64,000 nt of DNA from assembly GCA_001465025.1 (NCBI GenBank), contig LNDO01000091.1:34771-98770 (forward strand). Reading direction: 5' to 3'. Positions 26,366 through 34,511 of the stretch are shown here, one piece after another; positions within the stretch are counted from its first letter, which is position 1, and the number at the start of each line of letters is the position of its first letter. A model generated the notes under the pieces. It saw only the letters and a list, made by a program, of their open reading frames with translations. It was not told where the DNA came from and searched no databases. A program made the position numbers and the translations under genes. Origin of the DNA: Pseudomonas sp. Ga0074129 (lineage in GTDB: Bacteria; Pseudomonadota; Gammaproteobacteria; Pseudomonadales; Pseudomonadaceae).

Positions 26366-26956
26366 TCACCCCGGATTGGCACTGCCCGGCGGCTTGGCTG
26401 CCGGCGCAGCTTGCTGGGCCTTGTCGCGCCAGGCCTCAATTTCCTCACTGCGCTTGCGGCTGTTGAGCAGGGCGCGGTCGATCATTTCGTTGTAATCAGC
26501 CAACCAACTGCGCGAGCCCGGCAGCATATTGGCCAAATCACGCATGCCTGCCTTCAACCCATTCATCACCTGCTGGTAGTCGCGCTCCTGCGCGCGCAGC
26601 ACCTGGCTGACCTGGACGATGCTGTTGGGGTTTTCCGCCCGCTCAAACAGCCCGGTGAGCTGTGACGCTTGCTGGCTGGCCAGCAACTCCTCCTGATTAT
26701 TCAGCGCACTCTGCTGCACCTTAAGCTGCTCTTCCAGCCGCTTAACCTGCTTCTCCAGTGCCTCGATACGCGGTTCATCGCCCGCACTGAACAGGTTGTG
26801 AATGTTCAGGCCGACCGAGACCAACATCAACGTGCCCAACACCCCGGCCAAGGCCAGGATAAACAAGCGATTGCGCTGACCCGCCTTGGTCAGGAGTTGT
26901 AACCGCTCCTCTTCGCTGAGCACACCGTCATCTGACTCTTGCGCTTGGCTTTTCAT
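26366..26956 (-). CDS. Membrane-anchored coiled-coil hypothetical protein
   Basis: A 196-residue protein. Residues ~1-30 are cytoplasmic and acidic, ~31-53 are one transmembrane helix (LFILALAGVLGTLMLVSVGLN), and ~62-110 form a heptad-like coiled coil (EPRIEALEKQVKRLEEQLKVQQSALNNQEELL). The rest is helical and ends in an Ala/Pro tail. It begins near the N-terminus with EEERLQLLTKAGQRNR. I do not recognise a family. It lies alone, with 14 bp separating it from the VOC gene. Confidence 0.7.
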   Translation of the reverse strand: MKSQAQESDDGVLSEEERLQLLTKAGQRNRLFILALAGVLGTLMLVSVGLNIHNLFSAGDEPRIEALEKQVKRLEEQLKVQQSALNNQEELLASQQASQLTGLFERAENPNSIVQVSQVLRAQERDYQQVMNGLKAGMRDLANMLPGSRSWLADYNEMIDRALLNSRKRSEEIEAWRDKAQQAAPAAKPPGSANPG

Positions 26957-27155
26957 AGGAAGACCGTTTTATGACGCTCAAAAATTGACACATCATGTAC
27001 AACGATAGCACTTTGCCAGCTTCCTGCTTGGCATCAGGCCACACCTGCATAACCGCGCAACTCCACAGGCCTTAAACACGTATCCACGATGCCCCAAAAC
27101 CTGTTCTACGGTATAAGACGCTCCCGTATTACCCGTCACCCATGAGGCCTACACC

Positions 27156-27566
27156 GTGGAAGAAGTCATCGAACAGTTGCGCGAACTCAACGAGCCGGTG
27201 CCCGTCCCGCTGGAACTCCCCGATGAAGAAACCTTAGTGGAGATTCAGGAAGAGATCCTGATCCACCTGCCCTTTGGCCTGCGTGAATACCTGCTGCAGG
27301 TCAGCGATGTGGTCTACGGCCGCCTGGAGCCCGTCACCGCCAGCGATCCGCAATCGCACACCTACCTGCCGGAAGTTGCCGCCACCGCCTGGTCACTCGG
27401 CGTACCACGCGAGTACGTGCCGCTGTGCGAAGACCATGGCAACTACTACGTGGTCGAAGAAGACGGCACCGTGCTGCTGTGGGAAGCCGAAACCGGCGAG
27501 ATCAACGAAGACGAAACCTGGGAATCGGTCTGGCACTGGGTGCGCGACGTCTGGCTGGAGAGCTGA
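27156..27566 (+). CDS. SMI1/KNR4 (SUKH-like) family protein
   Basis: A 136-residue acidic protein starting with GTG after an AGGCC site. It contains the SMI1/KNR4 features LPFGLREYLLQVSDVVYGRLEPV and YVPLCEDHGNYYVVEEDGTVLLWEAETGEI, ending EDETWESVWHWVRDVWLES. SUKH-superfamily proteins often act as immunity proteins in toxin systems, but single chromosomal copies like this one also occur as housekeeping proteins, and no toxin gene is nearby. Function stays open. Confidence 0.78.
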   Translation: MEEVIEQLRELNEPVPVPLELPDEETLVEIQEEILIHLPFGLREYLLQVSDVVYGRLEPVTASDPQSHTYLPEVAATAWSLGVPREYVPLCEDHGNYYVVEEDGTVLLWEAETGEINEDETWESVWHWVRDVWLES

Positions 27567-27577
27567 GCCGTGCACCC

Positions 27578-27599
27578 GCGCCCGCGTTAACGCGGGCGC
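27578..27599. terminator. Perfect 22-bp GC palindrome between convergent genes
   Basis: A perfect palindrome (left half GCGCCCGCGTT) covers the gap between the SMI1-like gene and the GntR gene and includes the GntR stop codon. It can form an 8-10 bp hairpin in either transcript. There is no T-run. Confidence 0.5.
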
Positions 27600-28240
27600 T
27601 GTTCCAAATCGAGCAGGTTGAGCAGGAAGCGGGCGAAGTACTGCAGGTCTTGCTCAATCGCCAGGCGGGCGGCTTTGGCGTCGCCGTTGGCGAAGGCGGC
27701 AAAGGCGTCTTCGTGGAAGTCGTTGAGGCGTAGTGACAGGTCCGCGCCGGTAAACAAGCGATTAAAGAAGGGCCCGATCTGCAGCCACAACGTTTCAATG
27801 CTGCGCACCAGCACAGGGTTGCCGCAAGCGCTGTAGAGGTGCAGGTGAAACTGGCTGTTGGCATCCAGGTAGGCGGTGATCTGCCGTTCTTCGATGGCCT
27901 GATCCATGCGCGCCACGCAGTCACGCAACACGGCCAGATCATCGGCGCTCAGGCGCGGGGTGGCCAGTTCGACCGCCAGGCCTTCGAGGCCCATGCGCAC
28001 CTGAAAGATGTGCTCATAGCGTTCGCGGGTCATTGGCGGCACGCGCACCGAGCGCTGCGGTTCGCCTTCCAGCGCGCCTTCGGCAACCAACCGCTGCAGC
28101 GCAGCCCGCACCGGCATTGGGCTGGTGCCCCACTCGGCGGCCAAGTCGCGGATTTTCAAACGCTCGCCGGGCTGGAAACGCCCCGCCAGCAAGCCTTCCC
28201 GAATACGTTGGTAAAGGTGTTCCTGCAGATTGTCGGCCAT
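27587..28240 (-). CDS. GntR-family (FCD domain) transcriptional regulator
   Basis: A 217-residue FadR-subfamily regulator. The winged helix is at residues ~5-72 (LYQRIREGLLAGRFQPGERLKIRDLAAEWGTSPMPVRAALQRLVAEGAL) and the FCD all-helical ligand domain at ~80-205, with its metal-binding pattern DANSQFHLHLY and a later His (NDFHEDAF). It lies next to the dehydrogenase-aminotransferase-glutamine synthetase cluster and is the likely regulator of it. In P. aeruginosa a GntR gene, SDR, aminotransferase and glutamine synthetase-like gene stand together in the same way (PA5525-PA5522, from memory). Confidence 0.85.
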   Translation of the reverse strand: MADNLQEHLYQRIREGLLAGRFQPGERLKIRDLAAEWGTSPMPVRAALQRLVAEGALEGEPQRSVRVPPMTRERYEHIFQVRMGLEGLAVELATPRLSADDLAVLRDCVARMDQAIEERQITAYLDANSQFHLHLYSACGNPVLVRSIETLWLQIGPFFNRLFTGADLSLRLNDFHEDAFAAFANGDAKAARLAIEQDLQYFARFLLNLLDLEQRPR

Positions 28241-28363
28241 GGTTCAGCGGCGTCCTTGTACCGGCGGCGCGGGGAGTTGGGCGAGGGTTAGCGAGCAGTT
28301 ATGCATGAAGTTCTCCGATGTTTAGAAAATGGTCTGAGTGGCTCTGCTAGAGGCTGGCTAGGC

Positions 28364-28423
28364 GCAGGGGTGCTTGAAAAGCGGAGTTGACTGCAGTCAA
28401 TGAGCATTTTCAAGTATCCCTGC
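28364..28423. repeat. Nested palindromic intergenic element
   Basis: GCAGGGGTGCTTGAAAA (28364-28380) pairs with TTTTCAAGTATCCCTGC (28407-28423) at 15 of 17 positions. The middle holds a perfect 14-bp palindrome, TTGACTGCAGTCAA (28387-28400). The core pattern GCTTGAAAAnnn...TTTTCAAG resembles dispersed elements I remember from Pseudomonas intergenic regions. It fills the 210-bp gap between the GntR and SDR genes. Confidence 0.55.
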
Positions 28424-28450
28424 AACAACGCCTGACCGACGCAGAAGCGC

Positions 28451-29221
28451 TCAGGGGGCCTTGTTCTCGATCAGGCAGTTGCCACCATCCACAACCAGCA
28501 CCTCGCCGGTGATATAGCTGGCCTCCGGCGAAGCAAGAAAGGCGACGGCGGCAGCAACTTCTTCGGGTCGCCCGGCGCGACGCATCGGCGTGTAAGCAGC
28601 CGCGTGGCGTTCTTCTTCGGTACTGGAGCCGGTGGCGATCCACCCCGGCGCCACGCTGTTAACCGTAATGCCCTGCTTGGCCACTTCCAGCGCCAAGCCC
28701 ATGGACAGGCCAAGCATGCCGGCCTTAGCCGCACTGTAGGCCGCTTCGCCAGGGTTGCTGCCACGGGTGCCGGTGGTCGAGCTGATATTGACGATGCGCC
28801 CGTAGCCGCGCGCACGCATGCCCGGCAGCACCGCGCGCGTGAGCAGAAAAGCAGTGCCGAGGTTGCGCGCAATGGAGAGGTTCCAGGTGGCCAGGTCCAT
28901 GTCCGCCAGTTCGGCGAAGGGCTCCGGGCTGCCTTGCATGGCCATGCCGGCGTTGTTCACCAGAATGTCGATCTGGCCCCACTGCGCCTGCGCCCAGTCG
29001 AGCAATTCGCCGACCTGCTGCTCATCGGTGAGGTCAGCGGCGCGGCCGCGTGCTTCAATACCTTGGGCGCACAGCTCAGCGGCACGCTCTTCAACACGGG
29101 CGCTGCTGGCGGTGAGCAGCACGCGCGCACCTTGCTGACCCAAGCGGCGGGCGATGGCCAGGCCGATACCCGACTCACTGCCTGCGCCGCTGATCAGGGC
29201 TACCTGCTGTTGGAAGACCAT
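28451..29221 (-). CDS. Short-chain dehydrogenase/reductase
   Basis: A 256-residue classical SDR. It shows the cofactor motif [21 protein letters not shown] (a TGxxxGxG variant), NNAGMAM, the catalytic Ser-Tyr-Lys as [24 protein letters not shown] and the [11 protein letters not shown] turn. I start it at the ATG at 29221 with GGACG upstream; the GTG seven codons earlier overlaps the operator at 29234. It diverges from the aminotransferase gene, with both promoters in the 120-bp gap. Substrate is unknown; context suggests an alcohol or carbonyl step in amine breakdown. Confidence 0.85.
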   Translation of the reverse strand: MVFQQQVALISGAGSESGIGLAIARRLGQQGARVLLTASSARVEERAAELCAQGIEARGRAADLTDEQQVGELLDWAQAQWGQIDILVNNAGMAMQGSPEPFAELADMDLATWNLSIARNLGTAFLLTRAVLPGMRARGYGRIVNISSTTGTRGSNPGEAAYSAAKAGMLGLSMGLALEVAKQGITVNSVAPGWIATGSSTEEERHAAAYTPMRRAGRPEEVAAAVAFLASPEASYITGEVLVVDGGNCLIENKAP

Positions 29222-29233
29222 TTCATAACGTCC

Positions 29234-29243
29234 TGTGATCACA
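29234..29243. promoter_or_regulatory. Operator palindrome TGTGATCACA, copy 1
   Basis: Perfect palindrome TGTGATCACA, 12 bp upstream of the SDR ATG. An identical copy lies 64 bp away in the same divergent promoter, which points to a dimeric regulator, most simply the adjacent FCD-type GntR protein. Confidence 0.6.
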
Positions 29244-29297
29244 AATGTAGCGTTAATCTAGCAATAAAGCCGAATCAAACCAAAGCTTGAGTTTTCT

Positions 29298-29307
29298 GTG
29301 ATCACAA
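29298..29307. promoter_or_regulatory. Operator palindrome TGTGATCACA, copy 2
   Basis: Second perfect copy, in the context TTTTCTGTGATCACAAAA, 36 bp upstream of the aminotransferase ATG. Centre-to-centre spacing to copy 1 is 64 bp, about six helical turns, which would place both on one face of the DNA. Confidence 0.6.
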
Positions 29308-29343
29308 AATAGCATGTGCAGATATTCGAACGAGGTGTTCAAC

Positions 29344-30735
29344 ATGACTGCCAGTGGTATCCACCCATCCGCCGTAGAAACCTTCGCCCAGCGTGAGCGC
29401 GAGCGATTTATCGCGCGCAATCCAAAATCCGTGGCCCTGGCCGAACGTGCGCGCCACTCGCTGTACGGCGGCGTGCCGATGCACTGGATGGCCGACTGGT
29501 CGACCCCGGTGCCGCTGTTTGTCGAGCGGGCCAAGGATGCGCGCTTCTATGATGTGGACGGTCATGAGTACATCGATTTCTGTCTGGGCGACACCGGCAC
29601 CATGTTCGGCCACTCCCCGGATCCGATCGCCAAGGCCATCGCCGAACAAGGCAACAACGGCCTGACTACCATGCTGCCGGGCGAAGACGCGGTGGTCTGC
29701 GGCGAGTTGCTGGCCGCACGCTTCGGCCTGCCGTTCTGGCAGGTCACCGCCACCGCCACCGATTCGAACCGCTATGTGCTGCGCTGGGCCCGCGCGATCA
29801 CCCAACGCAAAACCCTGCTGGTGTTCGATGGCTGCTACCACGGCACGGTGGACGACGTGATGGTGCGCTGCATCGACGGCGAAACCGTGCCGCGCAGCGG
29901 TTTGGTCGGCCAGGCCTATGACCTGACCCAGCACAGCCGCTCGATCCCGTTCAACGACGTGGCTGCACTCGAAGCCGCGCTGGCGAAAGGCGACGTCTGC
30001 GCCCTGCTCTGCGAGCCGGCGATGACCAACATCGGCATGGTCCTGCCCGAGCCGGGCTTTATGCAGAAATGCCGCGAGCTGACCCGCAAGTACGGCGCGC
30101 TGCTGATCATCGACGAGACCCACACCATTTCCACCAATATGGGTGGCTGCACCCAACTGTGGAACCTCGACCCAGACTTCTTCGTGGTCGGCAAGCCGAT
30201 TGCCGGCGGCGTGCCGTGCGGCATCTTCGGCTGCAGCGCGGCGATGGCCGAGGCCATGACCGCTGCGCGCAAACGTGCCAGCGAAGGCAGCCATGGCCAC
30301 GGTCACAGCGGCATGGGCACCACGCTGTCGGCCAACGCCCTGGCCATGCATTGCATGCGCGCCAACCTGGAACAGGTGATGACGCAAGCCGCCTATGACC
30401 ACATGCTGCCGCTGGCCAAGCGCCTGGCGGATGGCTTCCGCACGCTGATCGGCAAGCACGACCTCAAGTGGTCGGTGACCGAACTGGGCGCGCGCAGTGA
30501 GTTTCAGTTCTGCCCGGTGTCACCGAAGACCGGCGCCGAGGCCGAAGCAGCGTTCCACGACGAACTGCAGATGGCCCTGCACCTGTACCTGATCAACCGC
30601 GGCATCCTGATCACCCCTTTCCACAACATGACCCTGTGTTGCCCGAGCACATCGGCTGATGATGTGGACACACTGATCGCCATGCTCGACCAGGCCCTGA
30701 CCGAGTTGCTGGCCATCCCCGGCGCGCGCGAATAA
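29344..30735 (+). CDS. Class III (PLP) aminotransferase, glutamate-1-semialdehyde aminomutase-like
   Basis: A 463-residue fold-type I PLP enzyme. It contains FYDVDGHEYIDFCLGDTGTMFGHSPD (N-terminal class III signature), the cofactor pocket CYHGTVDD, the PLP Asp in LIIDETHTI and the Schiff-base lysine in FFVVGKPIAGGVPCGIFG (near residue 285). I start it at the ATG at 29344 (GAGG upstream). It is followed after a REP by a glutamine synthetase-like gene and diverges from an SDR. Such sets handle amines through gamma-glutamyl or direct transamination steps; the actual substrate cannot be read from sequence. Confidence 0.85.
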   Translation: MTASGIHPSAVETFAQRERERFIARNPKSVALAERARHSLYGGVPMHWMADWSTPVPLFVERAKDARFYDVDGHEYIDFCLGDTGTMFGHSPDPIAKAIAEQGNNGLTTMLPGEDAVVCGELLAARFGLPFWQVTATATDSNRYVLRWARAITQRKTLLVFDGCYHGTVDDVMVRCIDGETVPRSGLVGQAYDLTQHSRSIPFNDVAALEAALAKGDVCALLCEPAMTNIGMVLPEPGFMQKCRELTRKYGALLIIDETHTISTNMGGCTQLWNLDPDFFVVGKPIAGGVPCGIFGCSAAMAEAMTAARKRASEGSHGHGHSGMGTTLSANALAMHCMRANLEQVMTQAAYDHMLPLAKRLADGFRTLIGKHDLKWSVTELGARSEFQFCPVSPKTGAEAEAAFHDELQMALHLYLINRGILITPFHNMTLCCPSTSADDVDTLIAMLDQALTELLAIPGARE

Positions 30736-30749
30736 CCCATCGATCAGCC

Positions 30750-30798
30750 TGTGGGAGGGGCTTCAGCCGCGACTATCGCCGCTAAAGCGCCTCCCACA
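30750..30798. repeat. REP-like palindrome, TGTGGGAGG type
   Basis: TGTGGGAGGGGCTTCAGC... pairs with ...GCTAAAGCGCCTCCCACA around a short loop. Single-arm copies of the same unit are at 36023-36045 and 47494-47516. It separates the aminotransferase and glutamine synthetase-like genes. Confidence 0.8.
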
Positions 30799-30825
30799 AG
30801 ACAACGACTCACTGTGAGAACCACC

Positions 30826-32193
30826 ATGCAATTCGCCACCCCCCAGGAAGCCCGCGATTTCCTCGCTGCCCACCCCGAAGTGCGCAGCATCGAGCTGATG
30901 CTGATCGACGCCAATGGCATCCCGCGCGGCAAGCTGCTGCACCGCGACGAGCTGCTGGCCATCTACGAGAACGGCCGGCCGCTGCCTAGCTCGATACTGG
31001 CGCTGACCATCCAGGGCGAGGACGTGGAAGAAAGCGGCCTGGTCTGGGAAGTCGCCGACGCCGACTGCTGGACCTACCCGCTGCCCGGCAGCCTGACCCT
31101 GCAACCCTGGCGCGCCACGCCCACCGGGCAACTGCAGGTGAGCATGCACCCGACTCAGGGCATGCCCGCCGCCCCGGCCGACCCACGCCATGTACTGGTA
31201 CGCGCCATCGACCGGCTCAAGGCCGACGGCTACCACCCGGTGATGGCGGTGGAGTTGGAGTTCTACCTGCTGGATAAGCAGCGCGACGCCAACGGCCGTC
31301 CGCAACCGGCACTGCAAACCAATGGCGTGCGCCCGCAAGCGCCGCAGGTGTACGGCGTCTATGAATTGGAACAGCTGCAGCCGTTCCTCGATGACCTCTA
31401 CGCCGCCTGTGAAGTACAGGGCTTGCCCGTGCGTACGGCGATTTCTGAGTACGCACCCGGCCAGGTCGAACTGACCCTGGAGCACCGCTTCGACGCGCTG
31501 CAGGCCATTGATGAAGGCGTGCGCTACAAGCGTCTGGTCAAGGGCGTGGCCAACAAACACGGGCTGCAGGCCTGCTTTATGGCCAAGCCGTTTGGCGACT
31601 TGGCCGGCAGCGGGATGCACATGCATGTCAGCCTGGCGGATGAAAACGGCAACAACCTGATGGCATCCGAAGACCCGCACGGCACACCGCTGCTCAAGCA
31701 CGCCATCGGCGGCATGATGGCCACGCTGAATGATGCACTGGCGATCTTCTGCCCCAACGCCAACTCGTTCCGCCGCTTCCAGGCCAACAGCTACGCGCCG
31801 CTGGCCAAGAGCTGGGGCGTGAACAACCGCACCGTGTCGTTCCGCGTACCGGGCGGCCCGGCCAAGAGCCGGCATGTCGAGCACCGCATCTGCGGCGCCG
31901 ATGCCAACCCCTATCTGGCGGCGGCGGCGATCCTGGCCGGTATTCATCACGGCATCCAGAACCAGATCGATCCGGGCGAAGAAATCATCGGCAACGGCTA
32001 CGAGCAGGCCCGCGAAACCCTGCCGACCGACTGGCTGACCGCCCTGCGCGCGCTGGAGAACTCCGCCTGGGCCAAGGAAGCCTTGGGCGAGGACTTCCTC
32101 ACGGTGTTCCTGGCGATCAAGTGGGCCGAATTCCGCCAGTTTATGGGCGAGGTCGGTGAGCAGGACTGGCGCTGGTACCTGACCCACGCCTGA
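30826..32193 (+). CDS. Glutamine synthetase-like gamma-glutamyl-amine ligase
   Basis: A 455-residue GS-fold ligase of the PuuA/SpuI/GlnA4 type. It starts MQFATPQEARDFLAAHPEVRSIELMLIDANGIPRGK, lacking the long N-terminus of GlnA. It carries the GS catalytic features VELEFYLLD, GQVELTLEH, GSGMHMHVSL and the Arg-rich NNRTVSFRVPGGPAKSRHVEHRICGADANPYLAAAAILAG. The adenylylation Tyr loop of GlnA is not evident. I start it at the ATG at 30826 because the frame before it lies inside the REP element. It probably glutamylates an amine or polyamine with ATP; which one is unknown. Confidence 0.83.
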   Translation: MQFATPQEARDFLAAHPEVRSIELMLIDANGIPRGKLLHRDELLAIYENGRPLPSSILALTIQGEDVEESGLVWEVADADCWTYPLPGSLTLQPWRATPTGQLQVSMHPTQGMPAAPADPRHVLVRAIDRLKADGYHPVMAVELEFYLLDKQRDANGRPQPALQTNGVRPQAPQVYGVYELEQLQPFLDDLYAACEVQGLPVRTAISEYAPGQVELTLEHRFDALQAIDEGVRYKRLVKGVANKHGLQACFMAKPFGDLAGSGMHMHVSLADENGNNLMASEDPHGTPLLKHAIGGMMATLNDALAIFCPNANSFRRFQANSYAPLAKSWGVNNRTVSFRVPGGPAKSRHVEHRICGADANPYLAAAAILAGIHHGIQNQIDPGEEIIGNGYEQARETLPTDWLTALRALENSAWAKEALGEDFLTVFLAIKWAEFRQFMGEVGEQDWRWYLTHA

Positions 32194-32203
32194 GGCGACA
32201 CCC

Positions 32204-32244
32204 GCCCAGACCGGTTGCCACAGCCGGTCTGGGCAATGCTTTTG
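32204..32244 (+). terminator. Rho-independent terminator
   Basis: A perfect 11-bp stem GCCCAGACCGG/CCGGTCTGGGC (32204-32214 and 32224-32234) is followed by AATGCTTTT. It ends the aminotransferase-glutamine synthetase-like unit. Confidence 0.85.
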
Positions 32245-32289
32245 CGCAGCTGCTATGGTTGGCCACGCCCTTTTGTTGTGGAGTGAGCC

Positions 32290-32775
32290 ATGGAAGCCGG
32301 AAATGCCCAACTGACAATGACGGTACTGATGACCCCGGATATGGCCAACTTCTCTGGCAATGTCCACGGCGGCACCCTGCTCAAATACCTCGATGAAGTT
32401 GCCTACGCCTGCGCCAGCCGATTTGCCGGGCGTTACGTGGTGACCTTGTCGGTGGATCAGGTGATTTTTCGCGAACCCATTCATGTCGGCGAACTGGTGA
32501 CCTTTCTCGCCTCGGTCAACTACGCCGGGCGCACTTCAATGGAAGTGGGCATCAAGGTCATCACCGAAAATATCCGAGAGCGCTCGGTGCGGCACACCAA
32601 CAGTTGTTTCTTTAGCATGGTGGCCATGGACGATCAGGGTCGTCCGGCTCCCGTGCCCGCCCTTGATCCGCAAACGCCTGATGAATTGCGCCGCCAGCGC
32701 CAGGCGCTGCAACGCCGGGAAATCCGCCACGAGCTGCAAAAGCGCTACGAGGCGCTGAACGAAGGAACACCATGA
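32290..32775 (+). CDS. Acyl-CoA thioesterase, YciA-type hotdog protein
   Basis: A 161-residue hotdog-fold thioesterase. It begins with LTMTVLMTPDMANFSGNVHGGTLLKYLDEVAYACASRFAG, carrying the conserved N-x-HGG-x3-K-x2-D pattern of the YciA/BACH family with the catalytic Asp. It continues VVTLSVDQVIFREPIHVGELV. The C-terminal ~40 residues are a charged helix. GGAG precedes the ATG. The last bases overlap the start of the DUF3301 gene, so the two are co-translated. It hydrolyses acyl-CoAs in the cytoplasm; chain-length preference is not readable. Confidence 0.87.
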   Translation: MEAGNAQLTMTVLMTPDMANFSGNVHGGTLLKYLDEVAYACASRFAGRYVVTLSVDQVIFREPIHVGELVTFLASVNYAGRTSMEVGIKVITENIRERSVRHTNSCFFSMVAMDDQGRPAPVPALDPQTPDELRRQRQALQRREIRHELQKRYEALNEGTP

Positions 32776-33158
32776 TTGAGCTTTTCGATGTATTTCTGCT
32801 GATGCTGTTCGCCACCGCCTGCGCTTGGCTGTGGCACGCCCATGGTTTGCGTGAGTTCGCCTTGATGCAGGTGAAGCAGCACTGCACCAAAGCCGATGTG
32901 GAATTACTCGATGGCAATGTCGCCCTGCGCCGCCTTGCAATGCTGCCCGATGCTCGCGGGCGCAAGCGCTTGGCGCGGGTGTATAGCTTTGAGTTCACCG
33001 TCACCGGCGAGCAGCGTCACGCGGGCAGCATCACCCTGTTTGGCAAACAGGTTGGGCGCATTGAACTGGCCCCCCATCCGGTGCGGGAAACCCAGCCTGA
33101 GCCGGTGGTCGTGCAGCACGATGCCAAGGTTATTCGCCTCGACGATTGGCGGCGCTAG
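32772..33158 (+). CDS. DUF3301 family membrane-anchored protein
   Basis: A 128-residue protein with an N-terminal membrane helix (FDVFLLMLFATACAWLWHAH) followed by the DUF3301 body GLREFALMQVKQHCTKADVELLDGNVALRRL and RVYSFEFTVTGEQRHAGSITLFGKQVGRIEL. The ATG overlaps the thioesterase stop by four bases. The family is widespread in gammaproteobacteria and has no known function. It ends overlapping the stop of the convergent hydrolase gene. Confidence 0.85.
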   Translation: MIELFDVFLLMLFATACAWLWHAHGLREFALMQVKQHCTKADVELLDGNVALRRLAMLPDARGRKRLARVYSFEFTVTGEQRHAGSITLFGKQVGRIELAPHPVRETQPEPVVVQHDAKVIRLDDWRR

Positions 33159-34039
33159 GCCTGCTCACGCTGCAACAAAAACTCAGCCACACGCTGCGCA
33201 CTGTCCGCTGGCTGCTCCTGCATAAAGCAGTGCCCTCCCGGCAACACACGGGCGCTGACATGGCCGTTGCTGGCGCACCAACGCGCGACAGACCTGGCGA
33301 CAAAGGGATAGCTGCGCTCACCGTAAAACACCTTAACCGGCGTGCTGACCTTGGCCAGTGACGGCCACAGCCGCCTGGGGAAGGAGCTGAAAATATCGGC
33401 CTCGCGACTGGGCCGGCATTTCAGCTCCACGCCTTTTTCACTGTCCTTGAGGGCGTGCTGGATATAGGCGGTAAACGCCTCTTCGGTCCAGCCACGGAAC
33501 ATACCACGGCCATGCAGCGCAGTATGGGCAGCAGCGCGGTCTGGCCAGTTGCTGCGGCGTTTCAGCGCCTTGCTGGCCAAGGTGGTACGCCGGCTCAGGC
33601 CCATCACATCCGACAGCGCCATCACCCCGATCATCGCCGGGCTGAACAGCACCGGGTCGAGCAGCACTGCGCGCTGAAACAGCTGCGGTTGCTGAGCCAG
33701 CATCAGGCTGGTCAACACTCCGCCAAAGCTGTGGCCCAAAGCAAAGCAAGGCACGTTGCCAAACACACCGCGCCCCTGCTCAAACGCCTCAATCGCCAGT
33801 TCCGCACTACGGTTCCAGCCATGAAAACGCCCGCCGTGGTCACTGTCACCGTGACCCTGCACATCACACAGCCAGAGGTCGAAATCCTCAGCCAACAGTT
33901 GCAGCAGCGGCGTATAAACGCGCCCGCAATAGCCATTGCCGTGCAGAAAGTGCAGCAGGGGTTTACCCGAAGGCGGCGTGTGCCAGCCACGCAGGGTGAA
34001 GCCGGCTGAGCAGTCATGGGACCAGGGTTGGAGGTGCAT
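33155..34039 (-). CDS. Alpha/beta-fold hydrolase
   Basis: A 294-residue alpha/beta hydrolase. It shows LHFLHGNGYCGRVYTPLLQLL (oxyanion-hole HGN), the nucleophile elbow ALGHSFGGVLTSLM (Ser near residue 110) and a C-terminal His in VLPGGHCFMQEQPADSAQRVAEFL. The Asp of the triad probably lies in VKVFYGERSYPF or just after. AAGGCAAG precedes the ATG. The product overlaps the DUF3301 stop tail-to-tail by four bases. No signal peptide was seen; substrate unknown. Confidence 0.85.
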   Translation of the reverse strand: MHLQPWSHDCSAGFTLRGWHTPPSGKPLLHFLHGNGYCGRVYTPLLQLLAEDFDLWLCDVQGHGDSDHGGRFHGWNRSAELAIEAFEQGRGVFGNVPCFALGHSFGGVLTSLMLAQQPQLFQRAVLLDPVLFSPAMIGVMALSDVMGLSRRTTLASKALKRRSNWPDRAAAHTALHGRGMFRGWTEEAFTAYIQHALKDSEKGVELKCRPSREADIFSSFPRRLWPSLAKVSTPVKVFYGERSYPFVARSVARWCASNGHVSARVLPGGHCFMQEQPADSAQRVAEFLLQREQA

Positions 34040-34086
34040 GGGCTTGCCTTGCGTGATCGCGTTGGGGGGAGATTATCCGCATCGTC

Positions 34087-34106
34087 ATAGAACTCGTCAG
34101 TTCTAT
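34087..34106. promoter_or_regulatory. Perfect inverted repeat in divergent promoter
   Basis: ATAGAACT-CGTC-AGTTCTAT, a perfect 8-bp inverted repeat with a 4-base spacer, in the 112-bp gap between the hydrolase and the small gene at 34152. A further TGACGTCA palindrome lies about 18 bp downstream. Either could be an operator; no regulator is suggested. Confidence 0.4.
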
Positions 34107-34151
34107 CTGACTCCGGCATGCTGACGTCAGACCATTCAGGGAGGAGTCAGC

Positions 34152-34511
34152 GTGTTTGTTTTACTAGAGTCTTGCAACGCAGCTTTTATTGAACACCTGC
34201 AAGAAAAACTCAGCAGCGCAGGCGTCAACTGCCATGTACTGGCCCTGGGACGCGCCGCTGATGGCAAGGAGCACTTTGCCATTCGCCTGCCGCTTTACAG
34301 CCAGATGAGCAGAGCTCGGCACCTTCTGTACCGCGACAGACTGTTTGCATTGCGCATCGATCCGCAATTCAACCCGGAATGGCAATCTCTTCGCGCCGGC
34401 CCCAAACAACAAGTACTCCAGTGGCTGACCTCAACACTGGCCTTACGTATCAGCGCCATCGCCTTGCTGATCCTGATAGTCGGCAGCCTGGCTGAAACAA
34501 TCGGGCGCTAG
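34152..34511 (+). CDS. Small hypothetical protein with C-terminal membrane helix
   Basis: A 119-residue protein starting with GTG after GGGAGGAG, a strong ribosome site. Residues 1-45 read FVLLESCNAAFIEHLQEKLSSAGVNCHVLALG, faintly like a DUF2007 (putative signal transducer) fold. Residues ~92-115 are hydrophobic (LTSTLALRISAIALLILIVGSLAE), a C-terminal membrane anchor. Its 3' end overlaps the convergent GTPase gene by 69 bp, which is unusual and makes one of the two ends worth checking. Family not recognised with confidence. Confidence 0.55.
   Translation: MFVLLESCNAAFIEHLQEKLSSAGVNCHVLALGRAADGKEHFAIRLPLYSQMSRARHLLYRDRLFALRIDPQFNPEWQSLRAGPKQQVLQWLTSTLALRISAIALLILIVGSLAETIGR

Noticed and set aside
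27156-27566. Immunity protein of a toxin system
   Set aside because: The SMI1/KNR4 match is real, but no polymorphic toxin, RHS or CDI gene is near.
30763-32484. 573-codon minus-strand open frame opposite the glutamine synthetase-like gene
   Set aside because: Antisense shadow that runs through the terminator at 32204 and into the thioesterase gene; composition is not protein-like.
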